Of a stretch of DNA of 64,000 nt, positions 12,106 through 23,651 are shown one piece after another. Origin of the DNA: Ichthyophthirius multifiliis (lineage: Eukaryota; Ciliophora; Oligohymenophorea; Hymenostomatida); NCBI RefSeq assembly GCF_000220395.1, contig NW_004086124.1, positions 29,233 to 93,232 on the forward strand, read 5' to 3'. The translations under genes were made by a program, and so were the position numbers. The stretch's first letter is position 1; each line of letters opens with the position of its first letter. The notes beneath the pieces were generated by a model, which worked only from the letters and a program-made list of their open reading frames with translations, was not told where the DNA came from and did not search any database.

Positions 12106-12398
12106 TTTTTTTTTTCTAAAATTTATATTTTTAATAAATATTTTATAAATTAGCGCTTGTTTTAATATATTAATTTAATTTTTTTTGTTTAATTAAAAAT
12201 AAAAATAAATGTAAACTATATTTTTATTTCGAAATCATATTTTTTTAATTATACTAATATGATTTTATATAAATATCCTCCTTCATTTATTTTTTTTAAT
12301 TATTTCAAAAAGAAAAAAAAAAAAAAAATAATAAAAAGAAAAAAAAATAAAAAAAAATATATTTAGCATTATAAAAAAGTGGAAAATAAAATAAAAAA

Positions 12399-13351
12399 AT
12401 GGCAGATTAATAAAAAAAGCGTTAATAAGCAGAAGAAGTAAAGAAGTTATATGACCCAGATTTCTTTTACGAATATGGCGATAATCCCGCATTTAAGAAA
12501 TTAATTTAATTTTAACAAGAAAATTGTTAAGGAGGTGCTAATACTGACTACAGAACATATGTAATTGATAAATATTAAAAGTAAACAAAAAAAATCAAAA
12601 ACATTAAAAAAAAAATATAATATAATCGTTATAAAGAATGTTATATGCAAGAAATTGGGATGATTTCCTTTAAAGAGATTTAAAAGCATTTACTTTTCCC
12701 AGATCTTTTGCTATTTGGGTAGGAGCCTCATTAGGAATGGCAACTGGTAAACTTAATATTATATAAAATATTGATATTTATTTATTTTATATTAAAATCT
12801 AATAAAAATTAAAAGCATCCAGATGGTGTAGATAAATGATTCCTATTGGAAGTCATGGTATTACAAATTTAAATTAAACATAATTTTATCATCTGTAATA
12901 AAAATTATATATTTTATAAAAAATAGTTATTAATATTTTTAAATTAAATAAAAAAATAAAATATTTATTTATTATAAAGTTTTGGGCCAGTGGGAGCTTT
13001 AGGAGTCTTTGGATTTGCTTTTGGATGTATATTTATCATTTATATAAAAATATAAATATTTTATAAAAATTAATAATAAAAAGGTGGTTATTTATATTAT
13101 AAAACAACACTTTTTATGGCAAATAAATTCTACCATCATGTAATATTACAAGAAAGAATGTGGTAATTTGAAGCAGAAAGACAAAACCCAGGTATAAACA
13201 TAAACAAAAAGAATATTTATTTTATAAATATATAGGTTATGGAGAATACTTCTTTAATGATGTACCAGTAGCTGCAGAAGAAAGTTTCCCCGATTTAGCA
13301 AGAGGAGAAATGGCAAAAACTAAAAGACCAACCCCTACACAAGATTTTTGA
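12399..13351 (+). CDS. Small multi-exon membrane protein, unidentified
   Basis: ATG 12399-12401 begins MADQQKKRQQAEEVKKLYDPDFFYEYGDNPAFKK (given only to show the composition of the soluble N-terminus). Four or five introns of roughly 45-130 bp are needed. After splicing the middle reads MLYARNWDDFLQRDLKAF, then FAIWVGASLGMATASRWC and, after IPIGSHGITNL, a glycine-rich hydrophobic helix GPVGALGVFGFAFGCGYLYY. The C-terminus is soluble (QERMWQFEAERQNPGYGEYF, ending PTPTQDF before TGA 13349-13351). Two small-residue-rich membrane helices and about 200 aa would suit a subunit of a mitochondrial inner-membrane complex. That is inference from architecture only; I do not recognise the family. The 3' exons are in good codon context, so the gene itself is well supported. 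Confidence 0.75.
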
Positions 13352-13480
13352 ATAAAATAATAATATAATATTATTATTATTTTTATTTAAATAAATAATA
13401 ATATAAAATAAAATATTTTTTATTTTTTTATTTTTTTCATAAAAAATATATCTTATTTATTTTTAATTATTTTTTATTTT

Positions 13481-14342
13481 TCATAATTTTGGATATTAAG
13501 GCTGTTTATTTAATAAAATAGCATTTAAAGCTTCCTAAATATCAGTAGTTTAAATAGAAGAAACATTAATTCTAGCTAAATAATCCAAATTGTTTAAAAT
13601 TATATCATGTTTTTATTTATTAAGCATATTTTTTATTGTCCAAATAGCAACAGGGCTTTTTTCAGAAATTAATATAGCTTTTTAAACTAAAGTTTAAACC
13701 ATAATTTCTTCATTTTCATAAACTTAAGATACTAATCCTTTTTTGATAAAAATTACATAAATAAATAAAAAAAGTAATTATACCTAATTATATAGCTGTT
13801 TGTGAATCAAATCGATTTCCTGAAAATATTAATTCCCTTACTAAACTTTGATTTCCGCAATTTATTTAAAGCCTTTAAATTAATCCCATATCAGCTGCGA
13901 TTCCCAAATCAACTTCTTTAAATTCAAAAAAAGAGTTTTTTGTGCAAATTCTATAATCTGCAGCTAAAATAAGTTCACAAGCTAAGCCTAAACATGCGTT
14001 ATGCACCCCCATTAAAATTGGAATGTTTATTTTCTCTAAAGATGTCATAGATTCTTATAACTCTTTTATAATATTATATAATTTTATTCCTTTTCGGGCA
14101 TTATCTAAACCTTCTATTTCTTTTTAAAACACTGAGTCTTTTAGATCTATTCCAGAAGAAAAATGTTTACCGTTACCTGTTATTATTATACAGCGCAAAT
14201 TAGAATTGTTATTTAACTCCTAAATTATCTAAGGAATTTCTTCAATCATTTTTAAATTCATGGCATTTCTTTTATTTGGACGATTTAATTTTATGTGTGC
14301 TATATGAGGATTTACATATTCTAATTATAAAGTTTGAAACAT
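13481..14342 (-). CDS. ECH1: Delta3,5-delta2,4-dienoyl-CoA isomerase (ECH1-like)
   Basis: This crotonase-fold enzyme moves double bonds of dienoyl-CoA during oxidation of unsaturated fatty acids with odd-position double bonds. The start MFQTLQLEYVNP leads into HIKLNRPNKRNAMNLKM, then the oxyanion region GNGKHFSSGIDLKDS and GVHNACLGLACELILAADYR. The stretch FFEFKEVDLGIAADMGLIQR is almost the ECH1 signature, and GNQSLVRELIFSGNRFDSQT and GLVSQVY follow. The acidic residues of the family, Glu in KEVD and Asp in AADMG, are present. The third family acid, normally Asp in the helix after the oxyanion loop, is Glu here. The C-terminal tripeptide is Pro-Lys-Leu, a possible peroxisomal PTS1 variant of SKL. 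One intron lies at about 13746-13792. About 270 aa, TGA at 13481-13483. Confidence 0.9.
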
Positions 14343-14502
14343 TTTTTATTTTAAAAATAACTTATTTAATTAATAAATTTGTCTATATATTATCTTTTTT
14401 TATTTTTTTGTTAATATGTTTAACTTATAAAATATATATATATATATATATTTTTTTTGATTATTTATATTTTATTTTATTTAAAAAAAGAAAAAAAAGT
14501 AA

Positions 14503-16517
14503 ATGAGTAAAAATTAAATTAATAGATATAAAACTTCTTTAAATGAAGTAAGTTAATGTTTTTCGATTTAAATATTTTTTGATTTATATTTTATTTTTTA
14601 AACTTTTATTTTGTTAAATTATAATTTATTTATTTTTAATAATTAATAAAAAGCCTTTGGAATATGATAATTTGTTAAGTAAAAATTAAAAAAATGAACA
14701 ATACTTATTATCACAATTAAAAAAAAAAATGAAAAGATAATTCTTCTTAATTAATGACAAAAAATGTAATAGATATTAATCAATAAAAAAGCTTAAAAAG
14801 GTAGAAAAAATAAAAATCAATTAAACCAATTTGTATAAAAAAAAAAAAGTTTTCAAAAAAATCCAAATTAAATTTAGAAAAATTAAAAAAATATTGATTA
14901 AAGAAACTCTTTTGGTTAATAAATAGATTATAATTAATAAAGTAACCAAAATAAAAGTAGAATAATATTACCTTCACTTGATCCTTACTAATAAAAGTTA
15001 ACAAATTAAATAAAAAATAAAAAAATAAAAAAATAAGGTAAATAAAGCTGAATTTATAGTAAAATTTTAATCAATAAACGCTTGAACATAATTAAATGAA
15101 TAAAACTATAGATGTTAAATAAAAACATGATAATACAACTTTTATAATTAGAAAGAACTCATAATTATAATCACCTTTAAAATAATATCTAACACCTTAA
15201 ATAAAAGCCAGTTTTAATTAAGATTGTAATATTAGTTGTTCACCAAATAAATTAGTTTCTGTTTTCTAATTTGAAGTAGAATAACCATAACCTGTATAAG
15301 ATAATACTGATTAATAATCCTATAATTATTCGTATCAAGATGCTCGAGTAAACCTTAAAAAAAGTATATATATTAATGTTATTTTATTATTAATTAATAG
15401 AAATTTTATAATTTTTTTTTAATTTAAAAAGGGTAACTTGAAAAAAATTTAAATAATATCAAATTCGAAATCAAGACCAGGACAATATAGCCCAAATATT
15501 TAAAAAACAAACTAAGATTCGATAATAAATATGGTACAATTAGGAACTGATAAAACTTTTTGTTTTTATGGGGTATGTGATGGGCATGGTATTAAAAAAT
15601 CTCATAAAAACATAAAAAAACAAAACAAAAAAAGGTGAATATGGAGATTAAGTTTCAAATCACATAAAGAAGAAACTTTCGTAAATTCTTTTAAAGAATA
15701 TAAAGATAAGTTAATAATAAAAAGCAAATGAATTAAATCTCCAAAATACATTAAATAAAACTTTAAAATAGGTTTCTTAAGAATTACTAGATTCTAAAAT
15801 GGATACTTATTTAAGTGGATCGACCTCTGTTACCATATTAATACACAATAATACTCTTTATTGTACAAATATAGGCGACTCTAGAGCTATAATAGGTCGT
15901 TTAGTAAATAAAGGAGGAGGTAAAAATGAATGGAAATCGATTTAATTAAGCGAAGATCATAAACCAAATTTAGCTAGAGAAAAAAAACGTATTTTAGAAC
16001 ATGGAGGTAGAGTGGAAATCTAAACCGATGAAAAAGGATAAAAATAAGGTGTTTATAGAGTCTGGAATTAAAAAATGGAATATCCAGGTTTAGCTATGTC
16101 AAGGTCATTAGGAGATAAAGCAGGAAGAGAAGTAGGAATTATTTCAGAACCTGACATTTATGAACTTCTTATTTAAGAAGAAGATAAATTCATTGTTATT
16201 GCGAGTGATGGAGTTTGGGAATTTATGTCTAATTCAGACGTTTAATTTTTCCTTTATATTATACTTATTAATTTATTTATTTAGGTTATTAAAACTGTTA
16301 TTCCTTTTTATAAAAATAAAGATGCTTAAGGGGCTGTTGATGCTATAATTAATTAAGCTTGTCTTGAATGGAAAAAAGTTTATTTTGTTTTTTTGTTTAA
16401 ATATATATTAATTTTTTTAAAAAGAATGTTGTAAATGTAATTGATGATATTAGTTGTGTAATTTTATTTATATTTTTTAGTGAAGAAAAAAAATAAAAGT
16501 AAATTGAATATTATTGA
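14503..16517 (+). CDS. PP2C-family serine/threonine protein phosphatase
   Basis: PPM/PP2C enzymes are metal-dependent phosphatases. Motifs appear in order: FYGVCDGHG (metal-binding Asp), SGSTSVTILIHNNTLYC, NIGDSRAIIGR, LSEDHKPN, GGRVEIQ, LAMSRSLGDKAGREVG, ISEPDI, VIASDGVWEF and a last strand with NVIDDISCVILFI. The catalytic domain follows a long, Ser/Asn/Gln-rich N-terminal extension (about 14503-15430) that may be regulatory. ATG 14503 gives MSKNQINRYKTSLNE; intron 1 is 14548-14653. Further introns fall after the DGHG motif (about 15585-15634), around 16246-16284 and at about 16378-16424. TGA is at 16515-16517. No membrane segment was seen. The start region is divergent to ECH1, with a gap of 160 bp that must serve both promoters. 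Confidence 0.92.
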
Positions 16518-17719
16518 ATATATTAGAATGCTTTTTAATTTAAATAATTAAAAAATTTTAAATAATTTTTTTTTTATGTTTTTAATAAAAATAAAAAATT
16601 ATTAGAAATTTTATAAATAAGAATAAAAAAAATTAACATTTTTATGTAATTAGTTAGTATGCATATATAATTTTTATATATTGTTTTTATATTTTTATAT
16701 GTTATTTTTTTTTACGAATTATATTAATAAAAAAAAAAAGTGAGAAAAAATAAATATGGTCTTTTTTTTTTTTTTTAATAAAGAATTTTATAAAAAAAAT
16801 ATAAATAACAACATTTTTTCATCTAAACCATTTATAATATTCTTTTGAATAATTTATTGTTTTTCTAACCATATTTAATTATTTTTTTGGACAATAAAAT
16901 ATCTTTTTAATTATTAAATATTTTTTTTTTTTTAAAATAAAATAAAATAACATATATATATATATTTATTTTTTTCTATAAGTCTTTTTTAAATATATTC
17001 TTTTTAGTATTGGATTTTATTATTTTTAGCAAAAAAATCTCTCGGAGTTAAATATATTTTTATTTATAATTCAAATTTATAATCAATAATTTTTTATTTA
17101 TTTTACAATTAGAATCTGTTTATTAAACTAATACGAAATATTACATTTGTATATTTGAAAAATTAAAATAATTTTATACTTATTTTAATATATATATATA
17201 TATATAATTATTTAATATAAATTTTAAAATTTTTTTCAATGTTAATTTAATAATAAATAATATTTATAATTAAAGGAAAATTAATTTTGTATTAATAAAA
17301 ATAAATATTATTAAAAGATTTATAATATTTGCATATTAATATGTTTTATTAATTTTATATCTTAATATAATAATTTTTTATATATATTTATTAATATATT
17401 TTCATTAATTATTATATAAAATATATTTTTATATTTTATTTCATTTTATTTTTTTATTTAATAACAAAAAAAAATCTATAATCATATCTACTATCTATAT
17501 TAAAATAATTATAATGATAATAATATTTTTTATGCACATTTTTTATTTTAATTCTTACTTTTTAAATAATATTATTAATAAATAAATAATATTTTATTTT
17601 ATAAATTTTTTTTGATATAAAAAAATAAATAAATATATATATAATATTTATTATAAATATCTTTATATATTTTTTCGTTAATATATAATAAAAATTTATT
17701 CATATATTAAATAATTTAA
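16518..17719. other. AT-rich intergenic region with a possible minus-strand exon
   Basis: Mostly featureless A/T. On the minus strand a TGA-free stretch from about 17160 to TGA 16819-16821 ends MVRKTINYSKEYYKWFR. An upstream part can be read LTPRDFFAKNNKIQYQKEYI or, in another frame, similarly Lys-rich. Local enrichment of G/C at first codon positions hints at a short gene or gene remnant. No ATG-led model covers all of it and no domain is visible. A (TA)n tract lies at about 17191-17205. Confidence 0.3.
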
Positions 17720-19087
17720 TCAATTTTAAAAGAAAATTCTTTTAATACTATTTATAATATTTCTAATTTCAATATTTTAATTATATATATTATTATTATT
17801 TTAAACAGATTATTTTTCTAAAAAAGACTCATATAAAAATTCATCTAAAATTTCTTAATTATCTAATGAGTTTTAGTAATAATAAAAATCAATATTTAAT
17901 ATAGGTCCAAAGAAAAGTTAATCATTATCATCTTATAACTAAAAAAATCGCCATTAAGTCTTATAAACTTAATTTTTAGTTAAATTTTCATCCAAAAAGT
18001 CCACATAAAATAAGATAAAACAAATATTATTTTAATAAAAAGGACAAATAAATATTTTTTTCCCTTCCAAAGCTCCTTATATGCATTAAATAAAACTATT
18101 TTCTGGCCAAAAAACATCTTTATGAATAACTACCCTAAATGAAACAAGAAAAAAATATTAAAAAAAACATTAAGAAACAATCTATTGATAAATTTTAAAT
18201 TAAAAAAATTCTTTTTTTTATAAAGAATTTCTTCTTTATGAATATCCTTATTATTTTATATTTTATTAAATTCTTAAAGTATTTGACTTACATCTTTTTC
18301 TTTAAAAAGAAGGTAATTATGGATTTTCTTCATTAATAATAGTTAAAGTTTACTATTATATTTGATCTACCATTTCTTAAAATTAATCATATGAAAACAT
18401 ATACCCAGGGTTTTGAATATTTAAATGCGATTAATTTAATTCATTAGCAAAAAATTCTGTTTAAGAAGCTGCTTTGGAGATTTTATGAAACTCTTCTTCG
18501 CTTCCAAGTACAAAAAATGATTATGAATTTTAAAAGATTAAACTGTTTATATTATTGAATGTAATTCCCGTTAAATCAAATGTATTTTTTTATTCTTTTT
18601 ATGTTTCTATTGCATTTATTTGACCTTAAAAATAATATGGATTTTATTAATTTTCTATTATTATATTTTCTTTTGATGTTTATTATATTGTTTCTATACA
18701 TGGGATTATCTCATGTAAATTTAAAAGTTAAAAAGGGTTTTAAGTTTATAAATAAAGGTTGAAAAAATCTTCATTTTAATTATTTTAAATTAAATTTTCT
18801 TACATAGTGTAATTCATGCTATCTAAATAATATTTTATTTATTGACTTTCAATTCTTAATTTTATACTTTTAAGGTTTTCCATTTAGTAAAATTCAATAA
18901 AACATTAGAAATCATATTCGGATTCTATATTTATGATGTCATTTTCTTAATCTTAGTATTTTATAATGGGATTTTTCGGAAGATTCTTACAAAATTAATA
19001 CTCTATTTGTTATTATAGTTCTGTATATGTTTTTGGGGATTTATTTAGTTTATAACAATTTCCATTAATAATTATTTTTATATTCAT
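17720..19087 (-). CDS. PB1-domain protein
   Basis: ATG 19085-19087 begins MNIKIIINGNCYKLNKSPKT. It continues through a region with the acidic OPCA/PB1 motif KYQDQENDIINIESEYDF and a closing strand SIKLRIES. PB1 domains form front-to-back dimers with other PB1 domains through a basic cluster and this acidic motif, as in p62, NBR1 and signalling kinases. The roughly 360 residues after it are Gln/Asn/Glu-rich with no second domain I can name; KISKAASQTEFFANELNQ and WPENSFIQCIQGALEGKKIF are the most structured-looking segments. The C-terminal half could be a small ligand-binding or adaptor fold. The frame reads through to TGA 17720-17722, with a possible short intron around 18130-18180. A plus-strand frame at 18580-18762 is its shadow. 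Confidence 0.72.
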
Positions 19088-19489
19088 TTTTTTATTTAAA
19101 TTTAAACAAATTTATAATTTTATATATTATTATTATATTATTATTATTAATTATAATAATAATATATTTTTTAAATATCTTATATATATAAATATTTATT
19201 ATAATTTTCTTAAATTTTTGCTTTGTAAATTTTGAAAAAATCGATTTGTTTTTCTTTTATTAAATAATAAAACAAATTATTTTTTTATAAATTAGAAAAA
19301 AAAAAAAAAAAAAAAATTTAAATTGAGAAATAAATTTAAAATATAGTTTATATATTAAAATAATATTATTTTTTTGGATATAAATTAATTAAATTATTTA
19401 AAAAATTTTTTTAATTGATTTATTTTAAAAAATAAATAATTAAAAAATCTGTTATAAAATCAAATAATAAAAAAAATAATATATAATAT

Positions 19490-19862
19490 TCAAATTATAC
19501 CTCCATAAAAAGCCATTAATTTATTGATTGAATTTTACATACTAATTTTCTCATAAGCGTATTTATATATAATACAAGCTATAACCATATTAATATTTTA
19601 TTCTTTAACATATTTCAATAAATAATCCTTTGGCAAGTGTATTACTATTGCCCCTTTGTATTTTTAAGGTGTAGTTTCACCTTTTCCAATTCTAACCTTC
19701 CAATTTTTTATTTTTTAGAAAACTAGTTGTCTTTCATTACTTCTTGAAGATTTTAGAGGCTTTTAATGTCTTTGGAAGAGTATATACTGAGAATATTTAG
19801 ATTTATGTGCTTCTTGTTTATACTATTAATTTCTATTTCTTAAAATGTATTTTTTCAGACAT
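19490..19862 (-). CDS. Small hypothetical protein
   Basis: This is a protein of about 110 aa. The 3' part is clearly coding: WKVRIGKGETTPQKYKGAIV, then IHLPKDYLLKYVKEQNINMV and a C-terminus with LMAFYGGII before TGA 19490-19492. The nearest start, ATG 19860-19862 (MSEKIHFKKQKLI), is in another frame. A 37-bp GT-AG intron (GTATAAACAAG...TTCTCAG, about 19784-19820) joins the two frames exactly. The result is a basic, partly hydrophobic protein. No family recognised. A DNA- or RNA-binding beta-rich fold would suit the composition, but that is a guess. Confidence 0.6.
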
Positions 19863-19997
19863 TTTTCTTATTTTAATTTTTTAATTCTTTTAATTTCATT
19901 AATATTTAATAATTTAAAAAAATAAAAAATATTATATTATTTTCAATGCAATATTAAATTAGCAAATATTTATATTTTAGCTAAACTAATAAAAAAC

Positions 19998-20793
19998 ATG
20001 GATATGGAAAAAATCTAATTAATAATAGAAAAATTAAATCAACAAACAATGAACAGAATAAAAGATTTCGAAGTACTATAATAACTAAAAGAATAAATAA
20101 TAAATATACAAAAAGATCAACTAAAGGAAAACTATTTACTTAAAGATTTGTTCCATTTATTAAATGATATAAAAAACATTTATTCTTTTATTGAAGGAGA
20201 AGAGCATTAAGATATTTAAAACTAAGATTAATTCGAACAATTTTTTACTTTTATTATTTTATTTCTAACTAATTATATAATAAAATAATGTTTTTTAACT
20301 TAAAAATTAAAAGATTACTTCCAGCAAGAAACTATAGAATATATTTTAATGTAGAATATATTTTTTTGTAGAAAAACATTACTTGAATGCAATTATAAAG
20401 AAGAATATTTTGTTTTTTTGAAGGAAATTTTCGAAACAAATGATATTTTAATTAATTTTACTTATAAAGATAAAGAAATTAGCAGTGCTTCGGGACTAGA
20501 TAATAATCTTTATTCAGAAAGTTTTTAAAGATACTCTTAAAACAACAATAATAAGAGTTTTGGAGATAAAAGCTCTTAAAATAAAAGCTAAGATAGTAAT
20601 AAAAATTGTAAAAATAATGAACAAAAATCAAATATAGAAATCGAATCATAAAAAAATATAAATGTAACTAAATTACCAATAATAAAACATATTATGTAAA
20701 AATAAAATTGTTAAAAAAATATAATATTTAATAACTAAATAATAAATGATAATAGTAAATATAAATAAAATAATAATAATAATAATATTAATA

Positions 20794-20833
<40 letters not shown>

Positions 20834-23288
20834 TTATATTAAGAAAATTCGAAAATTAATTAAAATATTTTAAAGAAAAATTCCATTAATAATAAATAAA
20901 TAGACTTTAAAAATGACAAAATAAATAACTTAATATATTTTAATAATTTGAATTTTTTCGAGTATATAATTAAAGAGCATCATGATTTTAAATTTATATT
21001 AAACAAAGCTTAAAAGATTCTAAAAAGGTATTCTAATGTTTATGTTTAAAAGTATATACTAAATCTTATTTTTAATTATGTATCTAATTATTAGTTACAA
21101 AATGATGAAATTGATTATTTTTTGATTTTTTTGGAAAACGGTTTTGAAGAAATTGAAAACGACTAAATTTTTAAATAAAATCTTGCTAAAGCTAAACTTT
21201 TTTAAGCTTTAGAAAATCCATAATTATTGTAATAATAAATAAATGTTTATTTACAAGATTTAAATATTGAAAATAAAATTTTTTTTAATCTTATTTTTTA
21301 AATAAAAGCAATATTTTCATAATAATAATCTATAAATGATAAATAATAATAATAATATTACAGTTTGATGATAAAAAACTACTTTTAATAAAAAACTAAT
21401 ACCGAAATAAATGAAATATAATAATTAATAAATACTATAATAATATATATGGACAAAAACGAATTCTTATCAGCTTTTTTTTGTTTAGAAATAATTAATA
21501 ACTTTGTTTATTTATTACCTTAAAATTAGAATTTTTAACAAAAATAACTTTTTTTTTAATTTTTGGGAATTTTCGGATTTTTTTTAGAAACATTTTTCTT
21601 CAAATAAAAATAAGAAAATAATGATTAAAAAAATACTAATAATTTTTATTTTATAGAAAAATTGAATACATTATTAGATAAAAGCTTAATTATATTATTA
21701 AAAAATGCTTTAAAGTAAGTTTTTATATAATTATCTTTTCTTAAAAAAACAGAGGAAAAAAATGAAAATTTAAATAGTTTTCTTTGTTTAAGTAATAATC
21801 TTGTTCTAAATATTACTTTAGTTTCTGGCTAATTAAATATTTTTTTTGTCGAATAAAATCTTAAAATTATTTAAAGTATGATCATTTTTTATAAAAATAA
21901 AGCATAGAGCTTATAAATTGCTTAATTAGGAATTATTTGTTCAATTAAAATTTAAAATTAGTAATTTATTTTAGAATTTAAATAATTTTTAGAAGGAAAT
22001 TTTTAACCTTTGTCTAAGCTTTTGTTAGCTTTAATTAATCCAAAAATTATAAAGGAGAATTAGATTTAAAAAATAATTGAGAATATTGGCTGGTAGAAAA
22101 TATTAGAAAGCGAAATTTGCATTGTATTAATAAACGAAATAATCAAATAAAATAAAGATGAATTTTTTTTTGGAAAATAATATATTTTCTAATTGAACAA
22201 AATTATGACTTTTTTTTGTTTTTCTAGCAAAATAAAATAATGAAATTTTTTTTATTGAAATTTTAATTGAGAAAATGTAAAAAGAAGAAAAAAATAAAAA
22301 AGAAATTTTAAAAATTTTAAAGCTTTTTTTACCTCTTTTTTTATATTTACCTTTTTCTTAAACAATCCCTGCTTTTTATTTTAAAAAAATATAAATCTTT
22401 TTATTTTAGACTTTTAATTTTTCATCTGATTTTTATTTTAATTTTCATATATTGTTATTTATTTTTTCACTTTAAGCTCTTTCTTTTATTGAAAAAGATT
22501 ATTTTTATAATCCTCAATTATGTTATGAAGCTTAAATTATTTATTTTGCTAAAGAAATTGCTTAAAACTATATAAATTTTTATAATAAATCAATTGTATA
22601 AACACTTATTCTACTTTTTATTAATTTAGTAAAAGTTATTGAAGATTAAATTCCTTTAAAATAAGAAACTCAAAATGTTTTTTATTGTTAAGAGTTAGAA
22701 TAATTGGTACTTAATGGATTTCAATAAAATGATTCTTTAGAAGAAAAATATTTTTTTTTATTTTTTTATGAATAATTTAAGTTTTATATTTTTATGAATA
22801 ACTTTACAAAAATAATGAGTATTTTAGATTTATTTTTAAAAAAATACTAAAATTAAATTCTTGTTTTATAAGAAATTTGTAAGTAATATAATAGAAATGA
22901 TATTAAACAAATTATATATTAGAAATATATTAATTTTATCCTTTTTTCAAATTCTAATTCTTAATATATAACATGTAATATATATAAATGTATATTTTTT
23001 ATAATATAAATTTAAGAATCTAATATTGTTGAAATAATTAATAACATTGAAAGCCCTTAATTACTTGAATAATATTTTTTTCCATTAAAAACTATTATAA
23101 ATAAAATAAATGAAAATAATAACTTAAATTCCTTAATAGCTATTTTTTAATAGTTTATGTATAGGATATAAGAATTCTAGAATTTCGAAAAATGCTAAAA
23201 AATCAAAGAATAATTTATTGATTTTGCAAAAAAAAAATTAGGATAAGTTTGTGAAGATAATATAATAAGATCTTTGATTGATATATGA
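19998..23288 (+). CDS. Large helical hypothetical protein
   Basis: ATG 19998 gives MDMEKIQLIIEKLNQQTMNR. The frame continues for about 1,000 residues to TGA 23286-23288 (after EDNIIRSLIDI). An 89-bp intron at 20755-20843 holds an AAT/TAA microsatellite, and splicing it (A|AA) restores the frame. A second frame change near 22080-22240 implies another intron. The protein is rich in Leu, Ile, Phe, Asn and Lys with repeated amphipathic helices (LLDKSLIILLKNALK, QTLILLFINLVKVIED, IMSILDLFLKKYQNQ). That suggests a HEAT/ARM-type solenoid such as a transport receptor or scaffold. No diagnostic motif is present, so the fold is inference. Confidence 0.68.
20770..20833 (+). repeat. AAT/TAA trinucleotide microsatellite inside an intron
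   Basis: A run of AAT/TAA repeats with two imperfect units lies wholly between the GT at 20755 and the AG at 20843 of the flanking gene's intron. If it were translated it would give poly-Asn, poly-Ile or poly-Gln depending on frame. Splicing removes it. Confidence 0.8.
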
Positions 23289-23651
23289 ATATATTAATTA
23301 AATATAATCAAATTTTTTATATTATAGTATTTTTTTAAATTAATTTAAAGATTTTATTTTAAATAATTATATGATTTATAATATACAATAATATTATAAA
23401 AATAAATTTAGAATAGGTAATAAAAATGTAGAAGAAATTATATATATTAAAGGTGATTATATAAATAAATATATAATATATATATATATATATATAAATT
23501 AAATAATTATAAAAAATTTTTTATATTAATTATTTTTAGTTTTTTTTATTATTCATACTTTTTTTGTAATCGAATTTTTTTTAAAAAATTATTTTTTTTA
23601 AAAAAAAATTAATATATACTATTAGTCTTTAATTTGTCAAATATTAGTTAA
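23289..23651. other. AT-rich spacer
   Basis: This is 363 bp of A/T with short TA-rich runs (for example 23469-23499). I see no coding pattern and no distinct regulatory element. It separates the helical protein's stop from the start of the CCDC17-like gene. Confidence 0.6.

Noticed and set aside
18580..18762. Plus-strand hydrophobic ORF of 60 aa
   Set aside because: It is the antisense shadow of the Gln/Asn-rich part of the PB1-domain gene; poly-A-rich coding strands give Phe/Leu/Ile-rich shadows.
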